Source: Gelidibacter algens
GTDB lineage: Bacteria > Bacteroidota > Bacteroidia > Flavobacteriales > Flavobacteriaceae
Assembly (NCBI RefSeq): GCF_001678675.1
Contig: NZ_LZRN01000001.1
Coordinates: 124,001 to 188,000 of the forward strand
Length of the DNA: 64,000 bases
Reading direction: 5' to 3'
How positions within the stretch are numbered: position 1 is the first letter of the stretch; each line of letters starts with the position of its first letter. Both the position numbers and the translations under genes were made by a program. Of this stretch, positions 1 to 10,542 are shown one piece after another. Under the pieces are notes generated by a model. The model had not been told where the DNA came from, made no database searches, and saw only the letters and a list, made by a program, of their open reading frames with translations.

Positions 1-3000
1 TAAGTAAGGAGTCTTCAGAAGATAGAGAAAAACACAAAATTGAAACCCTGTTATCAGATGCAACGCGTCCTTTCAATTTGGCCGAATTTCCACTCATAAG
101 AACTACCTTAATAAAACTAAGCGTATCTCAGCATGTCTTTTTGATGACCATGCACCATATTATCTTTGATAAATGGTCTATGGATTTATTTTTAAAAGCT
201 TTGGGTAATGAGTATCGTGCGTTTGTTTCAAACGATAGTAGTGTGAAGGAAGAGAACGAGCTTCAATTTTCCGATTATGCGTTTTGGCAGAGGAATAAAG
301 CATTGGATCCCGGCCAAGTTGCCTATTGGAAAGTGAAATTGGGTGGTGAGATTCCAACCTTAGATCTGCCAACAGACTACCCTCAACCACCAAGACCAAC
401 GTATAAAGGCACCTCATATAGGTCAAAATTTTCAGATGACTTATCCAAACGTGTACTGGATTTATCTAAAACTTTGGAGACCACACCGTATGTTTTGTTA
501 CTGGCGGTTTATTATCTGTTACTTCATAAATACAGTGGACAGAAAGATATTTTGATTGGTTCACCAATTTCGCATAGGATAAACAAGGCCTTGGAGAACA
601 TCATTGGCTTTTTTGATGAAACAATTGTTCTGCGCACCACTGTGATGCCGGAAATGACTTTTGCGGATGTTGTAAAAAGCGTAAGGGAGACAACATTGTA
701 CGCTTTTGCTAACAAAGATGTACCGTTTGAAGTATTGGTCAAAGAACTCAGCCCACAAAGGTCCTTGAGCGTCAATCCTTTTTTTCGTGTGATGTTTATT
801 TATCATGCTGTGCAAAAGTCGCCTTCCTTTGGCTCTGCAATGGAGCTTTCCCATTCGTTCTTCAACCCAGGCGTATCGAAGTTTGATCTGACACTGTATG
901 TTGCAAATCAAGAAGGTAGACTCTCCTGCGGATTTGAATATGCCAGCGATATTTTTAAGGAATCAACAATTATCCAATTTCAGGAGCATCTGACACTGTT
1001 ACTGGAGGCGGTGACCACAAATCCAGATCAGAAGATTTTAGATATTGACATGTTGACGATCAAAGAAAGAAATTTCTTTTTTCAGGATCCTGATCTAGGC
1101 ATAGGCTCCTTTCAAGAATATCAGGGCATACATCACATTATTGAAGCGGTTGGGAAAACTTTTCCACACCAAACGGCCTTGACCTACAAAAACGAATCTC
1201 TAACGTATCAAACACTAAACGAGAAGGCCGATGCCTTGGCCATAGCAATACTTGAACATACAAAAAGTCGAAATGAGATTATAGGCTTGAGTGTAGACAG
1301 ATCTCTCGATATGATTATTGGCTTGCTCGGTATATTAAAGGCGGGTTGTGGTTATGTGCCACTTGACCCAAATTATCCGAAAGACCGTTTGGATTTTATT
1401 TTGAGAGATGCCGGATGCAACCTATTGATTACTCAAACACTCTTAGAGAAATATTTTGAGGGATCTGGCCAGCAAATCCTATGTATTGATGCTATTGAAG
1501 TTTCTAAAGACCGCCCTGTCCCAAGTCTCCCAATCGTAAGAGAAGATGATGTTGCTTATATCATATATACATCAGGGAGTACGGGCAGGCCGAAGGGCGT
1601 TCCAATTTCCCATAAAAACATTATTAATTCAACCGCTGGGCGTTTAGATTTTTACCCTGAAATTCCTGAGGTTTTTTTATTGATGTCTTCAATTTCTTTT
1701 GATAGTTCAAAGGCTGGTATTTTCTGGACATTATGCACGGGCGGTAATCTAGTCATTACTGAGAAACAAGCAGAACAAGATATAGCGCAAATTGAAGGTC
1801 TGATATCTAAGCATTCTGCAACACATACCCTTATGCTGCCCTCCCTATATAAGTTGATTCTTGAACATGGTTCGGTTTCTAATTTGACCAGCTTGAAAGC
1901 GGTGATTGTAGCGGGTGAGACCTGTTTGCCTTCGTTACGCAACTTACATTTTGAGAAACTGGCCCTACTGAGGGGACCGTGTGGTGTACCGCTTATCATA
2001 TAAAAAAGAGTGATGCTAAAGTGGTCCCAATTGGAAAGCCTGTGGCCAATGCGAAAATATATGTATTAAATGAAAATTTGGGTTTAGTGCCTTTTGGAGC
2101 CATAGGCGATATGTATATTGGAGGCCCTGGCATTACCAGTGGTTATATTAATAGGCCTGAGTTAAATGAGAAGGCCTTTGTAAATAACCCGTTTAGCAAC
2201 GTTACTAATGACCAGTTGTATAAAACGGGTGACCGTGGACGTTATGACCAGCATGGGAATATCGAATTTTTGGGTCGTGTTGATGAACAAGTCAAAATAC
2301 GCGGCTTCAGGATTGAACTTGATGAGGTTGAAAAAGCAATACTTAAAAACAAAGCCGTCAATAATGTGGTGGTATTGGTAGAAGAAAAGAGTTCGACTAC
2401 AAGACTGATTGCATTTGTAGAGACTGCAGAAGAACTGAATATGATGGAGCTTAAAGCGGATTTGAAGAAGATGCTTCCTGACTTTATGATTCCATCTGCC
2501 ATTTTCACTATAGCAGAATTGCCATTACTGCCGAATGGCAAAATCGACAAAAAATCTCTCTTGCTCCTTGAACGACCTTCATCACAAGGTGTTGTGAATG
2601 ATCATGATTTGCCTACAAGTGACATTGGGAGAAAATTGACGGAAATCTGGCAGGACGTACTTGGTCTCACCGCTGTAGGTGTTAACGATAATTTCTTTGA
2701 AATCGGTGGCGATTCCATCCAAAGCATACAAATGCTCGCCATGGCCAGAAAGGAAGGTGTTATTCTATCTCCCAACCAGATTTTTGAATACCAAACAATT
2801 AGAGAGCTTGAGAATTTTGTCTTAGAAAATGAGGGGCAGGATGAGCTATGGGATTATTTGGTGCCCTTTCGTAAAACGGGCAACAAAAAACCCTTGTTCT
2901 GTCTTCATGCAGGTGGAGGAAATGTATTTTTTTATAAAGGATTGGCGGATTATATTGATCCTGATAGACCATTGTATGGTATTCAGGCGTCAGGTATGTA

Positions 3001-3619
3001 CGGTAAAAAACATAAGATGCATGCTACGATATCTGAAATGGCAAATGATTATATCAAGGCAATAAAATCTGTTCAAGCTGAAGGACCCTATAATATTATG
3101 GTGTACTGCTTTAGTGCTTCGGTAGGGCATGAAATGGCGATGAAATTTAAACGCTCAGGTGAAAAATGTAATTTGATAGTCATGGATACCATGGCAAAAC
3201 CTTGGTCATTGAATACGCCACATCGCATTAAGGTTCGAATGGTTGTATTTGTGAATAGACTTTTGAAAAGTCCATTTTCCTCACTTAAAAATATGATTAC
3301 AATACGTTTGAATAACGCTTCACGTCGGATGAAAAATTATGGAGGAAATAAGGAAAACACATTGGAGGAATTGCAAACCAACCTAGAAAGATTGTCCTTA
3401 ACCTACCAATGGGAAGTATTCGATGGAGAAATTTCATTGATTCTTACGGAAAAAGCCCATGAAAGTCTAAACAGGGAAACTATCAACTCTTGGCATGAAT
3501 TTGCTAGTGGCGGTGTTCGCTTACTGAAAACAAAAGGCAGTCATAGTAATTTGTTCAATGGAAATAACTTGGCATACGTAGCTGAAGATATTGAACAGTG
3601 CATGTTGGATAAAACATAA
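1..3619 (+). pseudogene. Nonribosomal peptide synthetase terminal module (C-A-T-TE), partial and frameshifted
   Basis: The frame is open from base 3, so the gene continues beyond the left edge. It holds the C-terminal part of a condensation domain (catalytic HHxxxD as HHIIFD near base 155). An adenylation domain follows, with core motifs A2 (GYVPLDPNYP), A3 (YTSGSTGRPKG), A6, A7/A8 (YKTGDRGRY, RGFRIELDE) and A10 (PNGKIDKKSL). Then come a carrier domain (FFEIGGDSIQS, Ser is the phosphopantetheine site) and a type I thioesterase that would release the peptide. The first frame ends at 2003. The A5 motif and the rest of the protein lie in the next frame (GPTEGTVW from about 1966). About 28 nt that should encode roughly nine residues, including the NxY half of A5, are missing at about 1964, so the adenylation domain is split. 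The thioesterase elbow reads VYCFS, not GxSxG. Product and substrate cannot be read from the sequence. This is either a true pseudogene or a local assembly error. Confidence 0.85.
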
Positions 3620-4158
3620 AAAATGCTCCTGCTCAACAAAGATAATGAGTTGATGCAAACAGTTTGTAGTGTTTCAGAAGAATGGAATTAACAGAAAAAG
3701 CAGCTTGTTTTTGGTTTTTTCAATCTTGACCAGACCCCAAGAAAACGGCATATTTAGAAGTTCGTTTCATGACTAATAGAAGAGGTAAATATATCTGCAG
3801 CAGTCTTGTTATGAAAGCTATATTCAGGCGAAAGAGCATCCCAAAGTTTGTGTGCTACCTATTTTGAATTCATACAGATCATTTGGGAATTAATTTATCG
3901 GACCTAATCTTCGTTAGTTTTAGACATATAGAGTGCTTTTTTATTGGATTATCTGCATATGCCAAAAAAAGATAAGCCTCATACCAATACACCTAGGAGC
4001 ATAGCATAGAAAATTAAGCTTAGTCAAAAGAATAAAAAATCAAATCCATAAATTTGCTCTTACTGACGAAGATCTTAGATCTTTAAACACTTATATTTGA
4101 GTTAATATATAGTTGAGATCAATAGCTGCAAACTGAACACACATTCGAAAAGTATACA
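3620..4158. other. Intergenic region without recognisable gene
   Basis: These 539 bp after the NRPS have stops in all frames and no recognisable RNA or transposon end. I looked for a phosphopantetheinyl transferase or thioesterase remnant, as often follows NRPS genes, and could not support one. Confidence 0.6.
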
Positions 4159-5353
4159 TTGAAATACATAACAAAAACAGTTTGGATTTTATCATTGGTA
4201 AGTTTGTTTACAGATACAGCCAGTGAAATGTTGTATCCTATTATGCCGATTTACTTAAAATCAATCGGTTTTTCCATTGTGCTTATTGGAATACTTGAAG
4301 GAGTTGCAGAAGCGACAGCAGGTTTGAGTAAAGGCTATTTCGGCAAACTTTCAGACAATTCAGGAAAAAGAGTGCCATTTGTTCAAATTGGTTATGCGTT
4401 TAGTGCGATTTCAAAACCAATGATGGCCATTTTTATTTATCCACTTTGGATTTTCTTTGCTAGAACAATTGACCGTTTCGGAAAAGGAATTAGAACAGGA
4501 GCAAGAGACGCTATACTTTCAGACGAAGCAACGCCAGAAGCCAAAGGCAAGGTTTTTGGCTTTCACCGTTCAATGGACACCTTGGGTGCGGTTATTGGTC
4601 CTTCTTTGGCTTTGGTTTATCTGTATTATTTTCCAGAGAATTACAAAACACTTTTTTTTATTCGCCTTTATACCTGGACTACTTGCAGTTTTGGCTTCAT
4701 TTTTATTGAAGGACAAAAGGACAAAAGAGATGAAACCAAAAGTTTCTACACCATTTTTCTCGTTTCTAAACTATTGGAAAGTAAGCCCAATAGCATATAA
4801 AAAATTAGGTCGTTGGACTTCTTGCTTTTACTACTTTTTAATAGTTCTGACGTTTTTTTACTTTTTAAAAGCAAAACAATCAGGACTTGATGACACTATG
4901 GTCATTGGTGTTTATATTTTTTACAATCTTATTTATGCAATGTTTGCTTTTCCAATAGGCATCATTGCCGACAAAGTGGGATTGAAAAAGATCTTTATAA
5001 TTGGGCTTGTGTTATTTTCTGTGGTCTATTTTGGGATGTCAGCCAACACAAATCTGTATTTATTTTTTGGACTGTTTTTTCTTTATGGCATTTATGCCTC
5101 TGCAACAGAAGGAATTTCAAAAGCGTGGATTTCAAATATTACAGACAAAAAAGATACCGCCACCGCTATCGGCACATTTTCAGGATTCCAAAGCATCTGC
5201 ACAATGTTGGCAAGTACATTTGCAGGACTTATTTGGTTTCAATTTGGAGCAACAATGACTTTTTTAATAACTGCAATTGCCACCCTAATTATTGTGCTAT
5301 ACTTCTGGACAATTCCTAAGCCTGACAACTTTAGAAACCAAGTAAAGAAATAA
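4159..5353 (+). pseudogene. MFS transporter interrupted by a +1 frameshift in a T8 run
   Basis: This is a 12-helix major facilitator protein in two overlapping frames. The N-terminal half (start MKYITKTVW, with the loop GYFGKLSDNSGKR typical of the MFS helix 2-3 loop) is in one frame and the C-terminal half in another. The junction is the run of eight T at 4652-4659. With seven T the protein reads through KTLFLFAFIPG into the second half, giving one 397-residue chain, a normal MFS length. The substrate is unknown; neighbours give no clue. The family resembles uncharacterised flavobacterial MFS exporters. A sequencing error or homopolymer slippage would both explain the break, and the real cell may make an intact protein. 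Confidence 0.8.
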
Positions 5354-5465
5354 TGGGAAAGGAAAATTCCAGTAAGATTTTGTTCAAAATATTACAAATT
5401 CATATAAGACACCTTTTCCCAAACCGTCCATCAATTATCCTATCTTTGCCCCTCTAAATATCAAG
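5354..5465 (+). promoter_or_regulatory. Bacteroidota-type promoter before dus
   Basis: TATCTTTG at 5441-5448 matches the Bacteroidota -7 consensus TAnnTTTG and sits 18 bp before the ATG at 5466, giving a very short leader. Confidence 0.5.
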
Positions 5466-6433
5466 ATGGCTTTTACACTACTTTCATCACCTTTACAGGG
5501 TTTTACAGATTATAGGTTTCGCAATGCCTTCAACCATTATTTTGGTGGCATCGATACGTTTTATGCGCCATACATTAGGCTTAATGGAAAGCTAAAAATT
5601 AAGCAATCCTATCAAAACGATTTGTTGCCAGAAAATAACTCGACTTTAGAGGTGATTCCGCAAGTAATCACTAATGATCCCGATGAGTTTATATATGTTG
5701 CCCAATACGTGCAAAGTTTAGGCTATAAAGAATTAAATTGGAATTTGGGATGTCCTTATCCCATGGTTACTAAATCTGGTATGGGCTCTGGCTTAATTTG
5801 CAATCCTAACAAAATTAACGAGGTCTTGCACAGAGCACACAACGAAACAGATATTTTGGTTTCCATGAAAATGAGAATGGGATATGATAATGCCGAAGAA
5901 ATTCTAGATGCGTTTCCTATTTTAGATAGGTATCCGCTTAAAAATATTGCGATCCATGCCAGAATTGGAAAGCAGCTGTACACAGGGCCCGTAAATTTGG
6001 ATGCCTTTGAAAAATGCATCAGCAGTACCAAGCACAAGTTGTACTATAACGGGGATATTACTAGCGTTTCTGCTTTTAAAGCTATGGAAGAACGGTTTCC
6101 AAGCATCGATCACTTTATGATTGGTCGTGGCTTAATTGCCGATCCTTTCTTGCCAAGTATGATAAAAAATAATACTACGGAATATCCCAAAAACCGATGG
6201 TCTATTTTTTCAGAATTCCATGACACTATTTACGAACAATACGATGACTACTTGTCTGGACCAACACCCATAAAAATAGAAAATGTTAGGTTTTTGGGAG
6301 TTCTTTTCCCAATCGACATCCAACCCCCAAAAAACATATAAAGCGAATAAAAAAAGCTGCAAACCCTATTAAATATAGACAAGCAGTAAGTCAAATTTTA
6401 AATACAGAGATGAAAGTTGGGAGCTCTTTCTAA
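5466..6433 (+). pseudogene. tRNA-dihydrouridine synthase with frameshifted C-terminus
   Basis: This is an FMN-dependent enzyme that reduces uridine to dihydrouridine in tRNA D-loops. The TIM-barrel family signatures are clear: start MAFTLLSSPLQGFTD, the NWNLGCPYPMV motif with the catalytic Cys, and VSMKMRMGYD. HARIGKQLYTGPVN and the phosphate-binding IGRGLIADPF follow. The uninterrupted frame stops at 6341 with an aberrant tail. Removing one G near 6276 restores LGFWEFFSQSTSNPQKTYKA. Removing one A near 6345 then restores KKAANPIKYRQAVSQILN, ending at the stop 6431-6433 for 321 residues. The helical tail that recognises tRNA is therefore broken only by two single-base insertions. Most similar to the DusC-like Bacteroidota group. 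Confidence 0.85.
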
Positions 6434-6519
6434 AAAACTATCTTTATCGAATAGGCCAAACTTTTTTTATTGATAAAACCGAATACTTAATGATTGTGCT
6501 CTGTAGTTTAATGTTCTTT

Positions 6520-6918
6520 TTACCGTAGCCTTTCTATAACAAGAGATTGGTCATCTAAGGTTTTAATTTTCCAATTAATAGCTTCCAAACCATTCATTCC
6601 GTTATCAATGGTGATGGTGATAATTGAGTCATTTCTTTTCCAAGAGCCTTGAAAATCTGCAAAGATGAGTGGTGGCGTACCACACCAGCCAGAACTTCTT
6701 TCAATACAATTGCTTTCTGTTAAAAAAGATATGCCATATGCATCTTTTTTTAATGCGTTAGCGCGGTCTAATTTCAGCTCGGTATCATTGGCAACAGGCT
6801 TTATCCAATGGCCAACCAATTTGTCGGATTCATTAATTTGTAGTGATTCAACATCGGTATCACATCCAATATGGATAACCATTAAGAGTAATAGAAGGAT
6901 TTTGATTCGTGGTTTCAT
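6520..6918 (-). CDS. Small lipocalin-like lipoprotein, function unknown
   Basis: A 132-residue protein with a lipoprotein signal peptide; the lipobox VIHIGC puts the lipidated Cys at residue 19. The mature part (VGHWIKPV, then alternating beta-strand-like segments ending in KTLDDQSLVIERL) resembles short lipocalin-like or heat-shock-type lipoproteins of Bacteroidota, with two further Cys (NCIERSSGWCG) that could form a disulfide. I do not recognise a specific function. It lies just downstream of the cupredoxin gene on the same strand (41-bp gap), so the two may be cotranscribed. Confidence 0.6.
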   Translation of the reverse strand: MKPRIKILLLLLMVIHIGCDTDVESLQINESDKLVGHWIKPVANDTELKLDRANALKKDAYGISFLTESNCIERSSGWCGTPPLIFADFQGSWKRNDSIITITIDNGMNGLEAINWKIKTLDDQSLVIERLR

Positions 6919-6959
6919 GGTCCTTGTTTTTAAATTATGGTGAGATTAATAAATTTCAC

Positions 6960-7550
6960 TTAATTCTTGATAAATCGTTGCGTTTGCTTTTGACTTCCAG
7001 ATTCTATGGATATGAGATACAAACCAACATTAAAGTCGGACACATTGATGCTAATCGATTGTTTTTCATTAAATGGGAGACTATGGATGCTTTTGCCTTG
7101 CAAATCATGGATGGACAATTGACCATTGTTGATACTTTGAGGTAACTCAATCACTAGCATATCAGTAGCGGGATTGGAAACGATATTAAAAATCTTCAGT
7201 TCACTTTCGTCAACTCCCAAATTGCTGGTCACAGTTATCGTTCCAGACATACTTGCAGTACCATGGATACTACATAAATAATCGTTTGCGCCTATTACTG
7301 TAAACGTATGTGAAAAGGTAGAACCAACTGGACCTAAAAAGCCACTACTGAAGGTCTCCACAGAATTTCCGGGGTTATTTTCCACGGTGTGGTTAGGGTT
7401 GGTCCAAGTCCAGATGACTGTGTCGCCAGTTTCAATGGTCAAATCTACATTCGGACCGATCCCAGTAAACCAGTTTAGATTGTAAGTTGTTTGTGCATTT
7501 GCGCATAATACTCCGAAGAATGTTAGCATGGTAAGTAATTTTGTTCTCAT
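6960..7550 (-). CDS. Secreted plastocyanin-like cupredoxin with T9SS sorting domain
   Basis: A 196-residue protein with a Sec signal peptide ending about residue 19 (CANAQ). Residues about 20-110 form a cupredoxin fold with the type 1 copper ligand set: His in PNHTVE, then Cys, His and Met in DYLCSIHGTASMSG. Residues about 120-196 form a T9SS type A sorting domain (IVSNPATDMLVIELP, LYLISIESGSQKQTQRFIKN). The protein should be exported, then passed by the type IX system to the surface or medium as a small electron carrier or copper binder. A stand-alone cupredoxin sent through T9SS is notable, because most plastocyanin-type carriers are periplasmic. Confidence 0.85.
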   Translation of the reverse strand: MRTKLLTMLTFFGVLCANAQTTYNLNWFTGIGPNVDLTIETGDTVIWTWTNPNHTVENNPGNSVETFSSGFLGPVGSTFSHTFTVIGANDYLCSIHGTASMSGTITVTSNLGVDESELKIFNIVSNPATDMLVIELPQSINNGQLSIHDLQGKSIHSLPFNEKQSISINVSDFNVGLYLISIESGSQKQTQRFIKN

Positions 7551-7974
7551 GATTTAATTGTTTAATAATGATTAATTAATAATTGTATGTGCGCTCTAAT
7601 TTAATTCTTAAAATCCACATTTTCAATAGAGTTACAAACTAAATCACTATGGACTAAAGTGCCATAGATTTTTTAAAACAGACTGAAAGTCTGTTGCATT
7701 CGTGAAATTTACAGTAAATGATTTACGACTGTATTTTCAATGAACCAATGAACCAATGAATTCGTGAAAATTCGTGAAATTCGTGTCAAAATTTTTAGAA
7801 GCTAAAGCGAGCACTAAAGTACAGAGTTTTAACTAAATCTGAGACCAATAAAATACGATGAAACCGAGTAACGCAATAACATTTATGCCTACAAGAATCC
7901 ATAATATTCTATGCATTTTTTACTTTATTTTATTTATCGATTTTTTATTAATTAAGCATCTTGTATTCAAGTCA
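7551..7974. repeat. Intergenic region with short degenerate repeats
   Basis: AT-rich non-coding DNA. It carries a small palindrome ACAGACTgaaAGTCTGT near 7672 and a run of short tandem units around 7738-7790 (AATGAACC repeated, then ATTCGTGAAA-type units). Such low-complexity repeats are common between genes in Bacteroidota. I find no open frame with coding character here. Confidence 0.5.
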
Positions 7975-8527
7975 TTACTTGTTTGTTTTTCTGTTTTTCA
8001 AAATGAAAATTGTTACAATATAAAGTATCACAATTGCAAAAGGAATGTATATAAATCTGTCTTCTGGAAATACATACCAAAGTGTCAATACAGAGAAGGT
8101 TCTCGTTAGTGTATGAAATAAACCAACCCAATGGTCAATAATCCATGTCACGGGAAGCCACATCAATCCGGTCAAAATTCCAACAGTTAACGGAAGTGAA
8201 GTATAATCTTGTAAAAAAAAATGGGATAGCTATGGCGTAAACCAAAATTGACTGTGCGACAGTCAGAAAAAATAGTTTGTCGAACGTATTTTTAGGTCTG
8301 CTTTTATCGAGAAAATCTTCTCCTGTCAGTTTTGATATTGCCATGGCTAAATAGACAATTGATCCTGTAGCAATAAATAGAACCCATACTGATATCGTGT
8401 CTGAAAAAAATAGGCCCGAAATCCCTACTGCAAGCCAAGCAAATAACCCTGCTAATGGCGAAGCCAAAAGTTTTCGTTGCTTAAACTCCTGTTTCTGTTT
8501 TTCTAGAGTCTCAATGATTTCTTTCAT
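7975..8527 (-). pseudogene. Four- to five-helix membrane protein, +1 frameshift in an A9 run
   Basis: The protein starts at MKEIIETLEKQKQEFKQRK (ATG at 8525-8527) and has several hydrophobic helices (SPLAGLFAWLAVGISGLFF, then WVLFIATGSIVYLAMAI). The frame is lost at nine A (8213-8221 on the plus strand). With eight, it reads AIPFFLQDYTSLPLTVGILTG straight into the second half (WLPVTWIIDHWVGLFHTL, then WYVFPEDRFIYIPFAIVI), giving 183 residues. The layout resembles uncharacterised DUF7010-type membrane proteins; that assignment is from memory and weak. Function unknown. Confidence 0.65.
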
Positions 8528-8572
8528 TTTATAGTTACAGTTAATTGGTTTATATAATTTTTTATCAATCAA

Positions 8573-8967
8573 AACGTACAGTGTTCCCCGGTTAAAGCTT
8601 TGTCTGATTCTTACTAAAGTTAATTAGAATTCTCAAAACTTTACTTTTGTACAAAGAATTTAAAATAATGCAGGTTTTCTTATGAAAATTCAGAGATAAC
8701 ATTTCTGAGATCTAGGTATTCAGAACGATATGATGCTTGGGAATATGGGAAATTAAGCTATTTTGATTACCTTTTCTTATCATTTGCTCTGGCAATTGAA
8801 ATACTCAAAGCGCACCAAAATCTTCCTACTGATTTTTAAGATAAATATTGAAGTCAACAATCAACATTGAGCAGTTTTAATTTCTTCATAGGCGTTGCAA
8901 GTTACAAACCATTCATAAACTTTTTTTATGTAATAGATATAAGATATTAATAAAAATTTATGGGTCA
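8573..8967. other. Intergenic region with an open 56-codon stretch
   Basis: Mostly AT-rich spacer. On the plus strand an open frame of 56 codons (8669-8839) without an ATG reads with protein-like composition (ERYDAWEYGKLSYFDY, then FALAIEILKAHQNLPTDF). It could be a C-terminal remnant of a lost gene. No promoter or ribosome site is convincing. Confidence 0.35.
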
Positions 8968-8974
8968 ATGTATC

Positions 8975-8982
8975 TAATTTTG
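8975..8982 (+). promoter_or_regulatory. -7 box upstream of isocitrate dehydrogenase
   Basis: TAATTTTG fits TAnnTTTG and lies 27 bp before the ATG at 9010. Its position inside the longer possible reading frame (from 8968) argues that translation starts at 9010. Confidence 0.5.
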
Positions 8983-9009
8983 TCTGTTGAACTAATAAAT
9001 CAACAAATT

Positions 9010-10458
9010 ATGACGAAAATAACGGTTGCCAAAGGGGACGGGATAGGTCCGGAAATTATGGATGCTACTCTCAAAATTTTGCAAGCAGCAGGGGCTAAGT
9101 TGGAAATTGAGCCTATTGAAATAGGCGAAAAGGTGTATTTGGATGGCCATAAGTCAGGGATTGCTCCAGAATCTTGGGAATCGTTGCGACGGACCAAAGT
9201 ATTTTTAAAGGCACCTATTACAACTCCTCAGGGAGGCGGTTTTAAAAGTCTCAATGTAACTACCAGGAAAACCCTCGGTCTCTACGCCAACGTCAGGCCC
9301 TGCAAGTCTTACCATCCCTATGTGGCTACAAAACACCCAGTCATGGATGTGGTAATAATTAGGGAAAATGAAGAAGATCTCTACGCAGGTATAGAACACC
9401 AGCAAACCGATGAAGTGACCCAATGTCTTAAGCTGATTACCAAACCGGGAACAGAAAAGATTATCCGTTTTGCTTTTGAATATGCCAAAGCTTACGGGCG
9501 AAAGAAAGTTGCTTGCTTTACCAAAGACAATATTATGAAGTTGACCGATGGCTTGTTTCATAAAATGTTTGATGAAATTGCCAAGGAATACCCAGAGTTC
9601 GAGAGCGAACATTGGATAGTAGATATCGGGGCCGCCAAGCTAGCCGATACTCCTGAAAACTTTGATCTGATTGTGATGCCCAATTTATACGGGGATATCC
9701 TTTCAGACGTTGCCGCCCAAATCACCGGATCGGTTGGACTAGGGGGAAGTGCCAATATTGGAGCTGAATATGCCATGTTTGAGGCCATTCACGGCTCTGC
9801 TCCTAAAAGGGCTGGACAGGATTTGGCCAATCCGTCGGGATTGTTGCTTGGTGCTATCCAAATGCTGGTCTATATCAATCAGCCCAAAGTAGCTGAAAGA
9901 GTGCATAATGCTTGGTTAAAGACTCTCGAAGACGGGGTACATACCTACGATCTTTATAAAGAAAACGTAAGTAAGGAAAAAGTTGGCACTTCTGGTTTTG
10001 CTGACGCAGTGATCTCTAGATTGGGCCAAAGACCACAAAAATTAGAGGCAGTACATTATGATGAAGGCTTAAACCATCAGGTACAAGGCAGTTACTCAAA
10101 AGCAGTGCCTGCCAAGAAAGATTTGGTAGGTGTGGATATTTTTTTACATTGGAATGGGGAAGATAGGGATCCAAACGTATTGGGCGAAATTTTAAGCAAG
10201 ATCACCTCAGGGCCGTTTAAAAATAACCTGATAACCAACAGGGGCGTTAAGGTTTATCCTGATGGGTTACCGGAAACGTTCTGCACTGACCATTGGCGTT
10301 GCCGTTTTACGTCTGAAAATATGGATCTTCCCGGCGACTATAAAAATGTCATTGCGCTAAGTCAGCGTATCTCTGATTTGGGGTTGGACATTATCAAAAC
10401 AGAAAACCTATGCCGCTTTGATGGCGAGCGTGCCTTTTCACTCGGACAGGGACAATAG
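9010..10458 (+). CDS. icd: NADP-dependent isocitrate dehydrogenase (long, TIGR02924-like form)
   Basis: Oxidative decarboxylation of isocitrate to 2-oxoglutarate in the TCA cycle, cytosolic. The N-terminal GDGIGPEIMDATL, the substrate-binding stretch TTRKTLGLYANVRPCK, and IIRENEEDLYAGIEH belong to the isocitrate/isopropylmalate dehydrogenase family, as do the metal-binding MPNLYGDILSDVAAQ and the HGSAPKRAGQDLANPSG signature. At 482 residues it is longer than the E. coli type because of a C-terminal extension of about 140 residues (from DLVGVDIFLHWNGEDRDP), as in the alpha-proteobacterial/Bacteroidota subgroup. I chose ATG 9010 (MTKITVAKGDG), not the upstream TTG-type start, because it begins the conserved fold and a promoter box lies between. 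Confidence 0.92.
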   Translation: MTKITVAKGDGIGPEIMDATLKILQAAGAKLEIEPIEIGEKVYLDGHKSGIAPESWESLRRTKVFLKAPITTPQGGGFKSLNVTTRKTLGLYANVRPCKSYHPYVATKHPVMDVVIIRENEEDLYAGIEHQQTDEVTQCLKLITKPGTEKIIRFAFEYAKAYGRKKVACFTKDNIMKLTDGLFHKMFDEIAKEYPEFESEHWIVDIGAAKLADTPENFDLIVMPNLYGDILSDVAAQITGSVGLGGSANIGAEYAMFEAIHGSAPKRAGQDLANPSGLLLGAIQMLVYINQPKVAERVHNAWLKTLEDGVHTYDLYKENVSKEKVGTSGFADAVISRLGQRPQKLEAVHYDEGLNHQVQGSYSKAVPAKKDLVGVDIFLHWNGEDRDPNVLGEILSKITSGPFKNNLITNRGVKVYPDGLPETFCTDHWRCRFTSENMDLPGDYKNVIALSQRISDLGLDIIKTENLCRFDGERAFSLGQGQ

Positions 10459-10542
10459 GAGCCTCAAAAGTTTAGTGTATATTGTTCGTAATTATTAAAC
10501 ACTGAATTGGGTACTGCACGTTTTCATTAAGCAAAAAAAACG

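Noticed and set aside
3620-4158. Phosphopantetheinyl transferase remnant after the NRPS
   Set aside because: Only short fragments in changing frames; no family motif found.
7858-8109. 83-residue plus-strand hydrophobic open frame
   Set aside because: It is antisense to the membrane protein pseudogene and has no family features.
8968-9009. Upstream start for isocitrate dehydrogenase
   Set aside because: A -7 promoter box lies inside it and the family starts at MTKITVAKGDG.
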